Source of the DNA: Nocardiopsis algeriensis
Lineage (GTDB): Bacteria; Actinomycetota; Actinomycetes; Streptosporangiales; Streptosporangiaceae
NCBI RefSeq assembly: GCF_014203695.1
Contig: NZ_JACHJO010000006.1
Coordinates: forward strand, 186,001 to 250,000
DNA length: 64,000 nt
Direction: 5' to 3'
Shown here: positions 17,579 to 25,804 of the stretch, one piece after another
How the letters are laid out: every line of letters starts with the position of its first letter
Position numbering within the stretch: the stretch's first letter is position 1
Notes under the pieces: generated by a model
What the model was told of the DNA's origin: nothing
Databases searched by the model: none
Seen by the model: the letters and a program-made list of their open reading frames with translations, nothing else
Program-made: the position numbers and the translations under genes

Positions 17579-19293
17579 GGCGCTGTGCTCCCTTCGGTGC
17601 TGTGCAGGGGCAGGCGGACGGTCCGCGCACCCAGGGACTCCTCGGCCCAGCCCGCGTCGTGGGCCACGACGACGGCGGTGCGGCCCTTCAGCAGCCGGGC
17701 CACGGCCGTGCGCACGGCAGCCGCGTTCTCCGCGTCCAGGTGGGCGGTGGGTTCGTCCAGCAGGACCAGCGGCGCGTCCCGGCACAGCGCCCGCGCCAGG
17801 GCGATGCGCTGCCGCTGCCCGGCCGACAGGCGTGCGCCGCGCTCGCCCAGCCGGGTGTCGTAGCCCTGCGGCAGCGCGGAGACGAACCCGTCGGCCTCGG
17901 CCAGGCGTGCGGCCTCGCGCACCTGCTCCATGGTGGCCCCCGGGGAGCCCAGCCGGATGTTGTCGGCCACCGACACGTCGAACAGGTAGGGGTGCTGGGG
18001 CACCCACGCGACGCCCAGGCGCCAGTCGTCGGCGGGGATCCCGTCGAGGGGCTCCCAGTCGCCGCCGGGCGCGCGGACCTCGACGACACCCCCGGTGGGC
18101 CGGTTCATCCGCAGGAGCAGGGACAGCAGGGAGGTCTTGCCCGAGCCGCTGGGGCCGGTGAGCAGCACGTGCTCCCCGGCGCGCACCTCCAGGTCGAGGC
18201 CGGACAGCGCGGGGCGGTCGCGCCCGGGATGGCGCAGTTCCACGTTCCGCAGGCGGATGTCGCCGTGCGCGGCGGCGGGGGCCCTTCCCACCGGTGCGGC
18301 CGCGGCGGTGTCGCGGTCGAGCTCGCGGTCGAGTTCGGCGAACACCTGCTCGGCGGCGGACACGCCCTCCATGCTGGAGTGGAACTGGGAGCCGACCTCG
18401 CGCAGCGGCAGGTAGGCCTCCGGGGCCAGGATCAGCACGAGCAGCGCCGTCTGGTAGTCCATGTGCCCGCCCAGCAGGCGCAGTCCCACCTCGACGGCGA
18501 CGAGGGCCACCGCCAGCGTGGACAGGAGCTCGAGGGCGAACGCGGACAGGAAGGCGACCCGCAGCGTTCCCAGGGTCGCCCGCCGGTGCCCGTCGCTCAC
18601 CTCGCGCAGGAGCGCGGCCTGGGCCTTGGCCCGGCGGAACACCGCCAGGGTCGGCAGCCCCTCGACCACGTCCAGGAAGTGCCCGCCGAGCCGGCTCAGC
18701 AGCTTCCACTGGCGGTCGGTGCGCGCCTGGGTGTGCATTCCGATGAGCGCCATGAAGACGGGGATGAGCGGCACCGTCACCGCGATGACGATCCCCGAGA
18801 TCCAGTCCGCGCGGAAGACGACCGCCAGGACGGCGAGCGGCACGATCGCGGCCAGGACCAGCTTGGGCAGGTAGCGGGCGAAGTAGTCGTCCATGGCGTC
18901 CAGGCCGCGGGTGGCCAGGGTGACCAGCTCGCCCGCCCGGGGGGAGTGCCCGTCCCGGTCGCGCCCGGCCGTCCACGCCGCGGTGCCGCCGGTCACGTGC
19001 GCGACCAGGCGGCGCCGCAGCTGGGACTTGGCGCGCGCGGCGCTGTGCAGGGCCGAGGCCTCCGACACGTAGGACAGCAGGGCGCGGAGCACCGCGATGC
19101 CGGCCACCGCGGCGATCATCGTGCCGAGGACGTCGATCCCCTCCCCGGCCCAGGCACCGGACAGAACACGGGCCAGCAGCCATGCCTGGGCGAGGATCAG
19201 GCCGGTGACGAGCACACCGCTGACCACCGAGACGGCCAGGTGTGCCCGGACCGCGCCGGCGGTGCGCAGCAGCCGCGGGTCAAGGGGTTTCAT
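17575..19293 (-). CDS. cydD: Cytochrome bd assembly ABC exporter subunit CydD
   Basis: 572-residue half-transporter from ATG 19293 (MKPLDPRLLRTAGAVR), with CGAGGAG as ribosome site; the 61 residues of open frame upstream are Arg/Pro-rich and not conserved. It has six predicted helices and an ATPase domain with Walker A GPSGSGKTS, signature LSAGQRQRIALARAL and Walker B LVLLDEPTAHLD. It forms a heterodimer with CydC, whose start overlaps its stop. It follows cydAB on the same strand after a 139-bp gap containing a hairpin. Confidence 0.93.
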   Translation of the reverse strand: MKPLDPRLLRTAGAVRAHLAVSVVSGVLVTGLILAQAWLLARVLSGAWAGEGIDVLGTMIAAVAGIAVLRALLSYVSEASALHSAARAKSQLRRRLVAHVTGGTAAWTAGRDRDGHSPRAGELVTLATRGLDAMDDYFARYLPKLVLAAIVPLAVLAVVFRADWISGIVIAVTVPLIPVFMALIGMHTQARTDRQWKLLSRLGGHFLDVVEGLPTLAVFRRAKAQAALLREVSDGHRRATLGTLRVAFLSAFALELLSTLAVALVAVEVGLRLLGGHMDYQTALLVLILAPEAYLPLREVGSQFHSSMEGVSAAEQVFAELDRELDRDTAAAAPVGRAPAAAHGDIRLRNVELRHPGRDRPALSGLDLEVRAGEHVLLTGPSGSGKTSLLSLLLRMNRPTGGVVEVRAPGGDWEPLDGIPADDWRLGVAWVPQHPYLFDVSVADNIRLGSPGATMEQVREAARLAEADGFVSALPQGYDTRLGERGARLSAGQRQRIALARALCRDAPLVLLDEPTAHLDAENAAAVRTAVARLLKGRTAVVVAHDAGWAEESLGARTVRLPLHSTEGSTAP

Positions 19294-19376
19294 GCGCTCC
19301 TCGCTGGTCGGTACGCGGGCGCGGTCGCGCCCTGTTCTCTCTGTCTGCCCTTTCGCCCGCCCTCTCGCGCGGACAC

Positions 19377-19419
19377 GGCCCCCGCACCTCCTCTCCGTAC
19401 CGGGGGGAGTGCGGGGGCC
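19377..19419 (-). terminator. Hairpin between cydB and cydD
   Basis: GGCCCCCGCAC (19377-19387) with GTGCGGGGGCC (19409-19419), and inner CTCC/GGAG pairing. It begins 14 bases after the cydB stop. It may separate the abundant oxidase mRNA from the assembly-exporter mRNA. Confidence 0.7.
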
Positions 19420-19432
19420 GTGGTGCGCGGGG

Positions 19433-20470
19433 TCAGGCCGCCACGCCGGTGTCGGGGCCGGCGGTGACGGTCTCACCGGTGACGGTGGCGCCGGTGACGC
19501 GCTTGCGGAAGACCCAGTAGCTCCACCCCTGGTAGAGGAGCACCAGCGGGAGGAACACCACGGCCACCCATGTCATGACGGTGAGTGTGTAGTCGGCCGA
19601 GGAGGCGTTGGCCACGGTCAGGCTGAACGCCGGGTCGGTGGTGGAGGGCAGCACGTCGGGGAACAGCGACCCGAAGAGCGTCGTGGCGGCCGCGACGATG
19701 GTCACCACCATGAGGGTGAACGACCGTCCCTCGCGGCCCTTCAGGGCCGCCGCGGCCCCACCCACCAGGGCCGCGGCGGCGATCAGGACGAGCGGCCAGG
19801 TCCACGCCTTGCCGTGGGCGAGCTGCGTCCACAGCAGGAAGGCGGCACCCGCCGGGACCGCCACGTAGGCGGTCCGCAGGGCGGCCTGCCGGGCGCGGAC
19901 CCGGACCGGCCCGTCGGTCTTGAGGGTGAGGAACACCGCGCCGTGCAGGGTGAACAGCGACAGCGTCGTCAGTCCGCCGAGCAGGGCGTAGGGGTTGAGC
20001 AGGTCCAGCAGCGAGGCGGTGACGATGTGGTCGGCGTCCATGGCCACGCCCTGGACGATGTTGGCGAAGGCCACACCCCACAGCAGGGCCGGCAGGGCGC
20101 TGCCGAGGAAGATGGCGCGGTCCCACCAGAGGCGCCACTGCGCGTCGTCGCGTTTGCCGCGGTACTCGAAGGCCACACCGCGCACGATGAGCGCGAGGAG
20201 GATGAGGAAGAGCGGGACGTAGAAGCCGCTGAACAGCGAGGCGTACCAGGCGGGGAAGGCGGCGAACATCGCGCCTCCGGCGGTGAGCAGCCACACCTCG
20301 TTGGCGTCCCACACGGGACCGATGGCGTTGAGGGCGACGCGGCGGTCCACGGAGTCGCGCTTGCCCAGGAACGGCATCAGGATGCCGACGCCGAAGTCGA
20401 ACCCCTCGAGGACGAAGTACCCGATCCACAGGACCGAGATGGCGATGAACCAGATGACGGCCAGATCCAT
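19433..20470 (-). CDS. cydB: Cytochrome bd ubiquinol/menaquinol oxidase subunit II
   Basis: 345-residue membrane subunit with about eight to nine helices. The N-terminus LWIGYFVLEGFDFGVGIL and the following NAIGPVWDANEVWLLTAGGAMFAAFPAWYA region are strongly conserved CydB signatures. It pairs with CydA to form the proton-pumping-independent, high-oxygen-affinity terminal oxidase; in actinobacteria the donor is menaquinol. It starts 9 bp after the cydA stop. The C-terminal 20 residues are Thr/Val/Gly repeats (TGATVTGETVTAG). Confidence 0.96.
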   Translation of the reverse strand: MDLAVIWFIAISVLWIGYFVLEGFDFGVGILMPFLGKRDSVDRRVALNAIGPVWDANEVWLLTAGGAMFAAFPAWYASLFSGFYVPLFLILLALIVRGVAFEYRGKRDDAQWRLWWDRAIFLGSALPALLWGVAFANIVQGVAMDADHIVTASLLDLLNPYALLGGLTTLSLFTLHGAVFLTLKTDGPVRVRARQAALRTAYVAVPAGAAFLLWTQLAHGKAWTWPLVLIAAAALVGGAAAALKGREGRSFTLMVVTIVAAATTLFGSLFPDVLPSTTDPAFSLTVANASSADYTLTVMTWVAVVFLPLVLLYQGWSYWVFRKRVTGATVTGETVTAGPDTGVAA

Positions 20471-20479
20471 GTCGGTCTC

Positions 20480-21922
20480 CTAGTAGCTGAAGTGGGGGAT
20501 CCGGGCCTCGTCCTCGTCGTCCTTCAGGTCGGGGACGAGGTGGGTGGGGCCGGACCTGACGTACTTGACCAGCAGCTTGAACTCGACCACGGCGAGGATG
20601 CCGTACAGGAGGGTGAAGCCGCCCAGGCTCAGCGCGACCGTGGCCAGGCTGACGCCGGGCGAGACGCTGGCGGCGGTGAGCAGGTAGCCGTGGACGGTCC
20701 AGGGCTGGCGGCCCATCTCGGTGAGCACCCAGCCGAAGATGTTGGCCGCCAGTGCGGCGGGCAGGGCGAGCATGGCGGCGCGGTAGAACCACGCGCCCTC
20801 GGGCATGCGCCCGCCGCGGGTGAGCCACAGGCCGAGGGCGGCGACGGCGACACCGGCCATGCCCAGGCCCATCATGAGGCGGAACGACCAGTAGACGACG
20901 AACACGTTGGGGATGTAGTCGCCCTCGCCGTACTCGGCCTCGTAGGCCTCCTGGAGGTTGCTCATCCCGTGGACCTCGCCGTCGAACTCACCGGTGGCGA
21001 GGAAGCTGAGGACGTTGGGGACCGTGATGTCGATCGGGTTGTAGTGGGCCTCGGTGTCGCCGACGGCGAAGGTGGAGAAGGCGGCGCCCTCCTCGGTCTC
21101 CCACAGGGCCTCGGCGGCGGCCAGCTTCATCGGCTCGTACTCGGCGGCGAGCTTGGCCTGGTGGTCGCCGGAGACGGCCACGACGGCGCCGGCGACCAGG
21201 GTGAAGACCAGGCCGACCTTGAGCGTGCCGCGGAACAGGGAGAACTCGCTCGGGGCCGGGACCGTTCCGGGGACGCCGGTGTCGCCGTGCCTGCGGCTGC
21301 GCCACAGCTTGTAGGCGCTGACGCAGACCACGAAGAGGCCGGCGGTGACGAACGCGGCCGAGACGGTGTGCAGGTAGGTCGACCAGGCCTGGTCGTTGCT
21401 GAGCACGGCCCAGATGTCGGTGAGCTCGGCGCGGCCGTTCTCCTCGTTGACGGTGAAGCCGACGGGGCGGCGCATCCAGGCGTTGGCGGCGAGGATGAAG
21501 TAGGCCGACAGGTTGGTGCCGATGGCCACGGCCCAGATGCAGGCGAGGTGCACGGCGCGGGGCAGGCGGTGCCAGCCGAAGATCCAGAGGCCGATGAAGG
21601 TGGACTCGAGGAAGAAGGCGAGCAGGGCCTCCATGGCCAGCGGCGCCCCGAAGACGTCGCCGACGAAACGGGAGTACTCACTCCAGTTCATGCCGAACTG
21701 GAACTCCTGCACGATGCCGGTGACCACGCCCATGGCGAAGTTGATCAGGAAGAGCTTCCCGAAGAACTGGGTCGCCTGGAGGTACTCGTGCTTGCCGGTG
21801 CGGTGCCAGAGGGTCTGGAGCACGGCCACGATGAACGACAGCCCGATGGTCAGGGGGACGAACAGGAAGTGGTAGATCGTGGTGATCCCGAACTGCCACC
21901 GCGCTAGGTCTAGGGCTTCCAT
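20480..21922 (-). CDS. cydA: Cytochrome bd ubiquinol/menaquinol oxidase subunit I
   Basis: 480-residue haem-bearing catalytic subunit. His18 (TTIYHFLFVPL) is the N-terminal b595-type axial ligand of the family. The quinol-binding Q-loop begins at SGDHQAKLAAEYEPMKLAA and is short, as in the Gram-positive S-type CydA. The GRQPWTVHG motif of the family is also present. ATG at 21922 with GAGAGGCGGGT in front. It is the first gene of cydA-cydB-cydD-cydC on the minus strand; the upstream region carries GTAG/CTAC dyads that may be an operator. Confidence 0.97.
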   Translation of the reverse strand: MEALDLARWQFGITTIYHFLFVPLTIGLSFIVAVLQTLWHRTGKHEYLQATQFFGKLFLINFAMGVVTGIVQEFQFGMNWSEYSRFVGDVFGAPLAMEALLAFFLESTFIGLWIFGWHRLPRAVHLACIWAVAIGTNLSAYFILAANAWMRRPVGFTVNEENGRAELTDIWAVLSNDQAWSTYLHTVSAAFVTAGLFVVCVSAYKLWRSRRHGDTGVPGTVPAPSEFSLFRGTLKVGLVFTLVAGAVVAVSGDHQAKLAAEYEPMKLAAAEALWETEEGAAFSTFAVGDTEAHYNPIDITVPNVLSFLATGEFDGEVHGMSNLQEAYEAEYGEGDYIPNVFVVYWSFRLMMGLGMAGVAVAALGLWLTRGGRMPEGAWFYRAAMLALPAALAANIFGWVLTEMGRQPWTVHGYLLTAASVSPGVSLATVALSLGGFTLLYGILAVVEFKLLVKYVRSGPTHLVPDLKDDEDEARIPHFSY

Positions 21923-21948
21923 ACCCGCCTCTCAAGTACCGACTGCCG

Positions 21949-21986
21949 GTAGTACTACACATCGTAGTTCTACAGCTTGTCGTAGA
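21949..21986 (-). promoter_or_regulatory. Tandem GTAG/CTAC dyads upstream of cydA
   Basis: Two similar palindromes, GTAGTACTAC (21949-21958) and GTAGTTCTAC (21964-21973), lie 15 bp apart start to start. A further CGTAG (21981-21985) follows the second after 7 bases. They sit 27-64 bp upstream of the cydA ATG in an AT-rich patch. The pattern recalls operators of BlaI/MecI/CopY-type repressors (TAC-A / T-GTA halves). The Rex box that controls cyd genes in Streptomyces was not seen. Confidence 0.5.
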
Positions 21987-22144
21987 TGCAGTGACCCCTG
22001 TTACGCGGGGGTGCCGAAGGGGTGGGTGGAGCGCGGCGGAGGGGGTGCGGTGCGGTGTGGAAACGCTTGCGCCGAGCGGAATCACGGTCCTGACCAGGGC
22101 TGTTGACCGGAAACACGGACCCCGGTGTGCTCTTGGGCACACAC

Positions 22145-22182
22145 GCGAAGCGGCGGCGCCCCGCAGGGCACCGCCGCTTCGC
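22145..22182. terminator. Terminator of the DUF305 gene
   Basis: GCGAAGCGGCGG (22145-22156) and its exact complement (22171-22182) form a 12-bp stem 13 bases after the DUF305 stop on the minus strand. Confidence 0.75.
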
Positions 22183-22195
22183 TGCGAGGGTCCGG

Positions 22196-22933
22196 TCAGT
22201 CGCCGGCGCCGCGCTCGTCCAGCATCTTCTCCATGAGGTCGACCTCGGTGGCCTGGGCGTTGATCATGCCCTGGGCGAGGTCGACGACCATCTCCTCCTG
22301 CCCGAGATCCACCTCGGCCTCGGCCATCTCGATCCCGCCCAGGTGGTGGGCGATCATCAGCTCGAGGAAGAGGATCTCGGCCTCGGTGCCCTCGGCCTCC
22401 TCCAGTTCGGCCATCTGCTCCGGGGTGGCCAGGCCCGGCATCCGGTCGGGGACCTCGCCCTGGCCGCCGTGGTCGTGGCCCGAGCCCTCCATCCAGGCCA
22501 TCGGCTTCCCGGGGCCGCGCGCGGGCAGGTCCCACGCGCGCAGCCAGCCCTGCATGATGCCGATCTGGGCCTGCTGGGTGCGGGCCATGTCGCTGGCCAC
22601 GATGTGCAGGTCCGGATCCTCGGTCTTCTCCATGACGATCAGCGCCATGTCCACGGCCTGGGCGTGGTGGGAGCTCATGTCGCGGAGGAACCCGGCGTCG
22701 GCCCCGGTGTCCAGCGGGGGGGAGGGACGCCCCACCAGATAGCCGATCCCGAGCGCGAGTGTGACGAGGATCACTGTCACGAAGAGTGGCACGGACCGCT
22801 TCGGCCCGACAGGGGCCGCGTCCTCCTCCAAAGGCTCATCTGCCAGGGCGTCCGCCGACTTCCTCTCGCCGTCGTCCGCTGTGTCGCCGCTGTCACGGAC
22901 CGTCTCGCGGTCCGGACTGCTCGCATCTTCCAT
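22196..22933 (-). CDS. DUF305-family membrane-anchored protein
   Basis: 245 residues: an acidic cytoplasmic N-terminus (about 1-50), one transmembrane segment (VPLFVTVILVTLALGIGYLV), then an extracytoplasmic ferritin-like four-helix DUF305 domain. The two repeats of the family, SHHAQAVDMA and AHHLGGIEMA, are intact, with several more Met and His residues that could bind copper, as in CopM. I chose the ATG at 22933 because AGGATGG precedes it; TTG 22951 and ATG 22942 are alternatives. It is divergent from the DUF3105 gene, a common pairing in actinobacteria. Confidence 0.88.
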   Translation of the reverse strand: MEDASSPDRETVRDSGDTADDGERKSADALADEPLEEDAAPVGPKRSVPLFVTVILVTLALGIGYLVGRPSPPLDTGADAGFLRDMSSHHAQAVDMALIVMEKTEDPDLHIVASDMARTQQAQIGIMQGWLRAWDLPARGPGKPMAWMEGSGHDHGGQGEVPDRMPGLATPEQMAELEEAEGTEAEILFLELMIAHHLGGIEMAEAEVDLGQEEMVVDLAQGMINAQATEVDLMEKMLDERGAGD

Positions 22934-23022
22934 AGGAACCATCCTGGTCAAATAGCCCGACTATGGTGCCAAAGTAGAGAATAGGTAAGTCTCAGGCACC
23001 CTCACCCATCCCAGGAGACCCA

Positions 23023-23814
23023 GTGGCCAAGAAGAAGACGGCGGAGGAGCGCCGCCGCCGCGCAGCAGAGCTGAGGGCGGAGCGCCTCAAACAGGAACGG
23101 CGACGCAAGATCCTGACCGTCACCGGTTTCACCACCGCCGCCGTGCTCGTCGTGGGCCTTCTCGCCTTCGCGGTCTTCATGGAGGTCCGCAGCCGGGTCA
23201 TTCCGGGGGTGGCGGAGTACGAGGTCGGCTCCTACGTCCATGTCGGTACCGGTGAGACCGTGGCCTACGAGCAGTCGCCCCCGGTGGGCGGGGACCACTG
23301 GTCGAGCTGGCAGAACTGCGCCGTCTACACCGAGCCCGTGACGACCGAGCTGGCCGTCCACGCGCTGGAGCACGGCGCCGTGTGGATCACCTACGACCCC
23401 GAGCTGGCCCAGGAGGAGGTCGACGAGCTCGCCGGCATGTACAACCCCGGTGACTACCTGGTGATCAGCCCCTACGAGGGTGAGATGGACGCGCCCATCG
23501 TCGCCTCCAGCTGGGGCCGCCAGATCACCGCCGAGACCGCCGGCGACGAGGCGCTGCAGAAGTTCGTCCGCGCCTACGAGCGCGGCCGGGACGTCCCCGA
23601 GCCGGGCGCCTCCTGCTCCGGTGCGGTCTCCGAGAACGCGGCCGAGGTCGAGGCCATGCTCGTCGAGACCGGCGGTGTGGGTGCCGAGGAGATGGAGGGC
23701 CCCGGGGACACCCCGGCCGAGGACGGACCCGCCGAGGGCGCGGAGGACGGCGGAAGCCAGGAGAGCGGCGGGGAGGACTCCGAGGAGGAGCCCGCCGAGG
23801 AGTCGACCGAGTAG
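23023..23814 (+). CDS. DUF3105 membrane-anchored protein
   Basis: 263 residues. A very basic N-terminus with a short charged coiled-coil (1-28) is followed by one transmembrane helix (about 31-53) and a DUF3105 domain. This holds PPVGGDHW, then QNCAVYTEPV and VHALEHGAVWITY, the family's His/Cys-containing core. The last ~50 residues are a Glu/Gly/Ser-rich tail without structure. GTG start with CAGGAGA in front. Function unknown. Its divergent neighbour encodes DUF305, and both lie next to the cyd operon. Confidence 0.88.
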   Translation: MAKKKTAEERRRRAAELRAERLKQERRRKILTVTGFTTAAVLVVGLLAFAVFMEVRSRVIPGVAEYEVGSYVHVGTGETVAYEQSPPVGGDHWSSWQNCAVYTEPVTTELAVHALEHGAVWITYDPELAQEEVDELAGMYNPGDYLVISPYEGEMDAPIVASSWGRQITAETAGDEALQKFVRAYERGRDVPEPGASCSGAVSENAAEVEAMLVETGGVGAEEMEGPGDTPAEDGPAEGAEDGGSQESGGEDSEEEPAEESTE

Positions 23815-23841
23815 GGCACGGCTCCCTTCGGCCCGAGCAGA

Positions 23842-23880
23842 CCGGGGCCGGGACCGCGGACGACGCGGACCCGGCCCCGG
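23842..23880. terminator. Bidirectional hairpin between DUF3105 and DUF3515 genes
   Basis: CCGGGGCCGGG (23842-23852) pairs perfectly with 23870-23880, and an inner CCGCG/CGCGG pairing extends it. It lies between convergent genes. Confidence 0.7.
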
Positions 23881-23921
23881 CCCGTGCCGGGGCGGGCGTC
23901 CGCGAAGACGCGTCCCCGAGG

Positions 23922-24380
23922 TCAGAGCTGCCCGTCGGGCAGGGCGGGAACGTGCTCGGAGACCAGATCGCCGATCGCGGTCAGAGCGGGGGCGGGGGCG
24001 CCGTAGGCCTGCGGAACCGTCAGCTCGACATAGGCCTCGTGCCCGACCGCGGTGAAGACGGTGGGCGCGTCCTCGGGCTCGAACAGCCAGGGGATCCCGT
24101 CGATCTCGTGCAGGAGGGAGTCCGGCTTCAGGGCCGCGGGCCGGTCCACGCCGCAGCGCAGTCCGATCGCGGGATCGCCCCAGGCGGCGGTGAGATCGGA
24201 CGCGGGCCGGACCTCGGCGCGCTCGGCGTCCAGCAGCGTGTCGGGAAGATCGGCGACGAGGTCCGCGCAGACCTCGGCGGTCGCGGCGTCCGGTTCGGGG
24301 GGCTCCACACGCACGGTCTGCGCACCGCATCCGGTCAGGGCGATCGGGAGGAGGGCCGCCGCGGTCCACCGCTTCAGCAC
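23922..24380 (-). CDS. DUF3515 lipoprotein
   Basis: 152-residue secreted lipoprotein. GTG start at 24380, with AAGGTG in front, gives a signal peptide LKRWTAAALLPIALTGC with lipobox LTGC. The mature part has conserved Cys and Trp residues (CADLVADLP, GLRCGVDRP, DGIPWLF) typical of the DUF3515 family. The gene is a usual neighbour of thiL in actinobacteria. Function unknown. Confidence 0.88.
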   Translation of the reverse strand: MLKRWTAAALLPIALTGCGAQTVRVEPPEPDAATAEVCADLVADLPDTLLDAERAEVRPASDLTAAWGDPAIGLRCGVDRPAALKPDSLLHEIDGIPWLFEPEDAPTVFTAVGHEAYVELTVPQAYGAPAPALTAIGDLVSEHVPALPDGQL

Positions 24381-24391
24381 GGGAGCACCTT

Positions 24392-24625
24392 CTAGATGTT
24401 GACGATGGGGCAGGTGAGTGTCCGGGCGATGCCTTCCAGACGCTGGATCCGGGCGACCACCAGGGTGCCCAGGGCGTCGACGTCGTCGGCCCCGGCCTGG
24501 ACGATCACATCGTAGGGTCCGGTGACGTCGTGGGCCTGTTCGACCCCTTCGATCTCCCGGATGCGCCGGGCGACCTCGGCGGCCAGGCCGACCTCGGTCT
24601 GGATCAGGATGTAGGCCTGCACCAT
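24392..24625 (-). CDS. Stand-alone Lrp/AsnC ligand-binding (RAM) domain protein
   Basis: 77 residues, MVQAYILIQTEVGLAAEV onward, covering only the alpha-beta RAM domain of Lrp/AsnC regulators. There is no helix-turn-helix, and GAGGAG at ideal spacing before the ATG shows this is the true start. GPYDVIVQAGADDVDALG is the conserved ligand-binding part. Such proteins form octamers or decamers and may bind amino acids or partner regulators. The DUF3515 gene starts 12 bp downstream, so they share an operon; thiL is divergent. Confidence 0.9.
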   Translation of the reverse strand: MVQAYILIQTEVGLAAEVARRIREIEGVEQAHDVTGPYDVIVQAGADDVDALGTLVVARIQRLEGIARTLTCPIVNI

Positions 24626-24698
24626 CTGTACTCCTCTGGGCATGCGGGAAGACGTGGGCCGGGAGGGCCCGGCGGAGCGCCACCGTACCCTGAACCCT

Positions 24699-25664
24699 GT
24701 GGGAAGAACCATTGGGGGGTTTGGCGAGTTCGCTCTGATCGCACGTGTGACGAGCCAATTCCCCGGAAGCGACGATGTAATCCTCGGCCCCGGTGACGAC
24801 GCCGCCGTCGTTGCCGCGCCCGACGGGCGGACCGTGGCCACCACCGACCTCCTGGTCGAGGGGCGCCACTTCCGGCGCGACTGGTCGAGCGCCCGCGACG
24901 TCGGGCACCGCGCGGTGGCGCAGAACTTCGCCGACGTCGCGGCCATGGGGGCGCGCCCCACCGGGCTGCTCATCGGCTTCGCCGCCCCCGCGGACCTCCC
25001 CCTGGAGTGGGCGGAGGAGTTCACGCTCGGCGTGCGCGACGAGTGCGCGGCGGCGGGCGGCGCGGTGGCGGGCGGCGACACGGTCGGCTCCGACACCCTC
25101 ACCATCGCGGTGACGGCCCTGGGCGACCTGGAGGGCCGTGCACCGGTCCGGCGCGACGGCGCCCGGCCCGGCGACGTCGTCGCCTGTACGGGCCGTCTGG
25201 GCCTGTCCGCCGCCGGGTTCGCCCTCCTGCGCAGGGGCATCGACGGCCCCGCGGAGTGCCTGGCCGAACACCGCAGACCCAGCCCCCCGTACGCGGCCGG
25301 CCCGGAGGCCGCCCGGCTGGGGGCCACCGCGATGCTCGACGTCAGCGACGGCCTCGTCCAGGACCTCGGCCACGTGTGCCGGGCCAGCGGCGTCGCCGTC
25401 GACCTGGACCCCGCGCTGCTGCTTCCCGAGCCCGCTCTCCTGGAGGCGGTGCGCCTCCTGGGCGGCGGTCCCGAACGCGCCCGCGACATGATGATCGCGG
25501 GAGGGGAGGACCACGCGCTCGCCGCCACTTTTCCGGCCGGCACCGAACTGCCGCCCCACTGGTACCGGCTGGGGAGCGTCGTCGACGCAGGTGGCGGCGG
25601 TGCGGAGGTCACCGTCGGAGGTGCCGCCCCCCGGATGCGGGGGTGGGACCACTTCCATGAATGA
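24699..25664 (+). CDS. thiL: Thiamine-monophosphate kinase
   Basis: Phosphorylates thiamine phosphate to thiamine diphosphate. 321 residues from GTG 24699 (MGRTIGGFGEFALI). ThiL marks: GDDAAVVAAPDG metal-binding loop, TTDLLVEGRHFRRDW, GARPTGLLIGFAAP, VSDGLVQDLGH and MIAGGEDHAL. No ribosome site precedes the start; TACCCT ends 7 bases before it, so the mRNA may be leaderless. An alternative start at 24642 would add 19 non-conserved residues. It is followed after 140 bp by a membrane-anchored CBM2-like protein. Confidence 0.94.
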   Translation: MGRTIGGFGEFALIARVTSQFPGSDDVILGPGDDAAVVAAPDGRTVATTDLLVEGRHFRRDWSSARDVGHRAVAQNFADVAAMGARPTGLLIGFAAPADLPLEWAEEFTLGVRDECAAAGGAVAGGDTVGSDTLTIAVTALGDLEGRAPVRRDGARPGDVVACTGRLGLSAAGFALLRRGIDGPAECLAEHRRPSPPYAAGPEAARLGATAMLDVSDGLVQDLGHVCRASGVAVDLDPALLLPEPALLEAVRLLGGGPERARDMMIAGGEDHALAATFPAGTELPPHWYRLGSVVDAGGGGAEVTVGGAAPRMRGWDHFHE

Positions 25665-25804
25665 ACGTGTTTGGATTTGTCCCCTTTGGCTCTCGCGCTA
25701 GGCTTGCGGCCGAAAGCCGCCCCTGCCCCGCGAGACACGGCACGTTCCGAACGCCCGCGGAAGAGAGATCCGAAGGGCGGCCGAGCAGCGTTGAGAGGCG
25801 GTCT

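Noticed and set aside
16240-19240. Long plus-strand frames across the cyd genes (for example 15398-17863 and 17557-19467).
   Set aside because: Antisense shadows of cydC and cydD; amino acid composition is extreme and no motif is present.
22050-22070. Rex-like bases (TGTGGAAACGCTT) upstream of cydA.
   Set aside because: Only one half fits the Rex consensus and it is about 130 bp away from the start, outside the dyad region.
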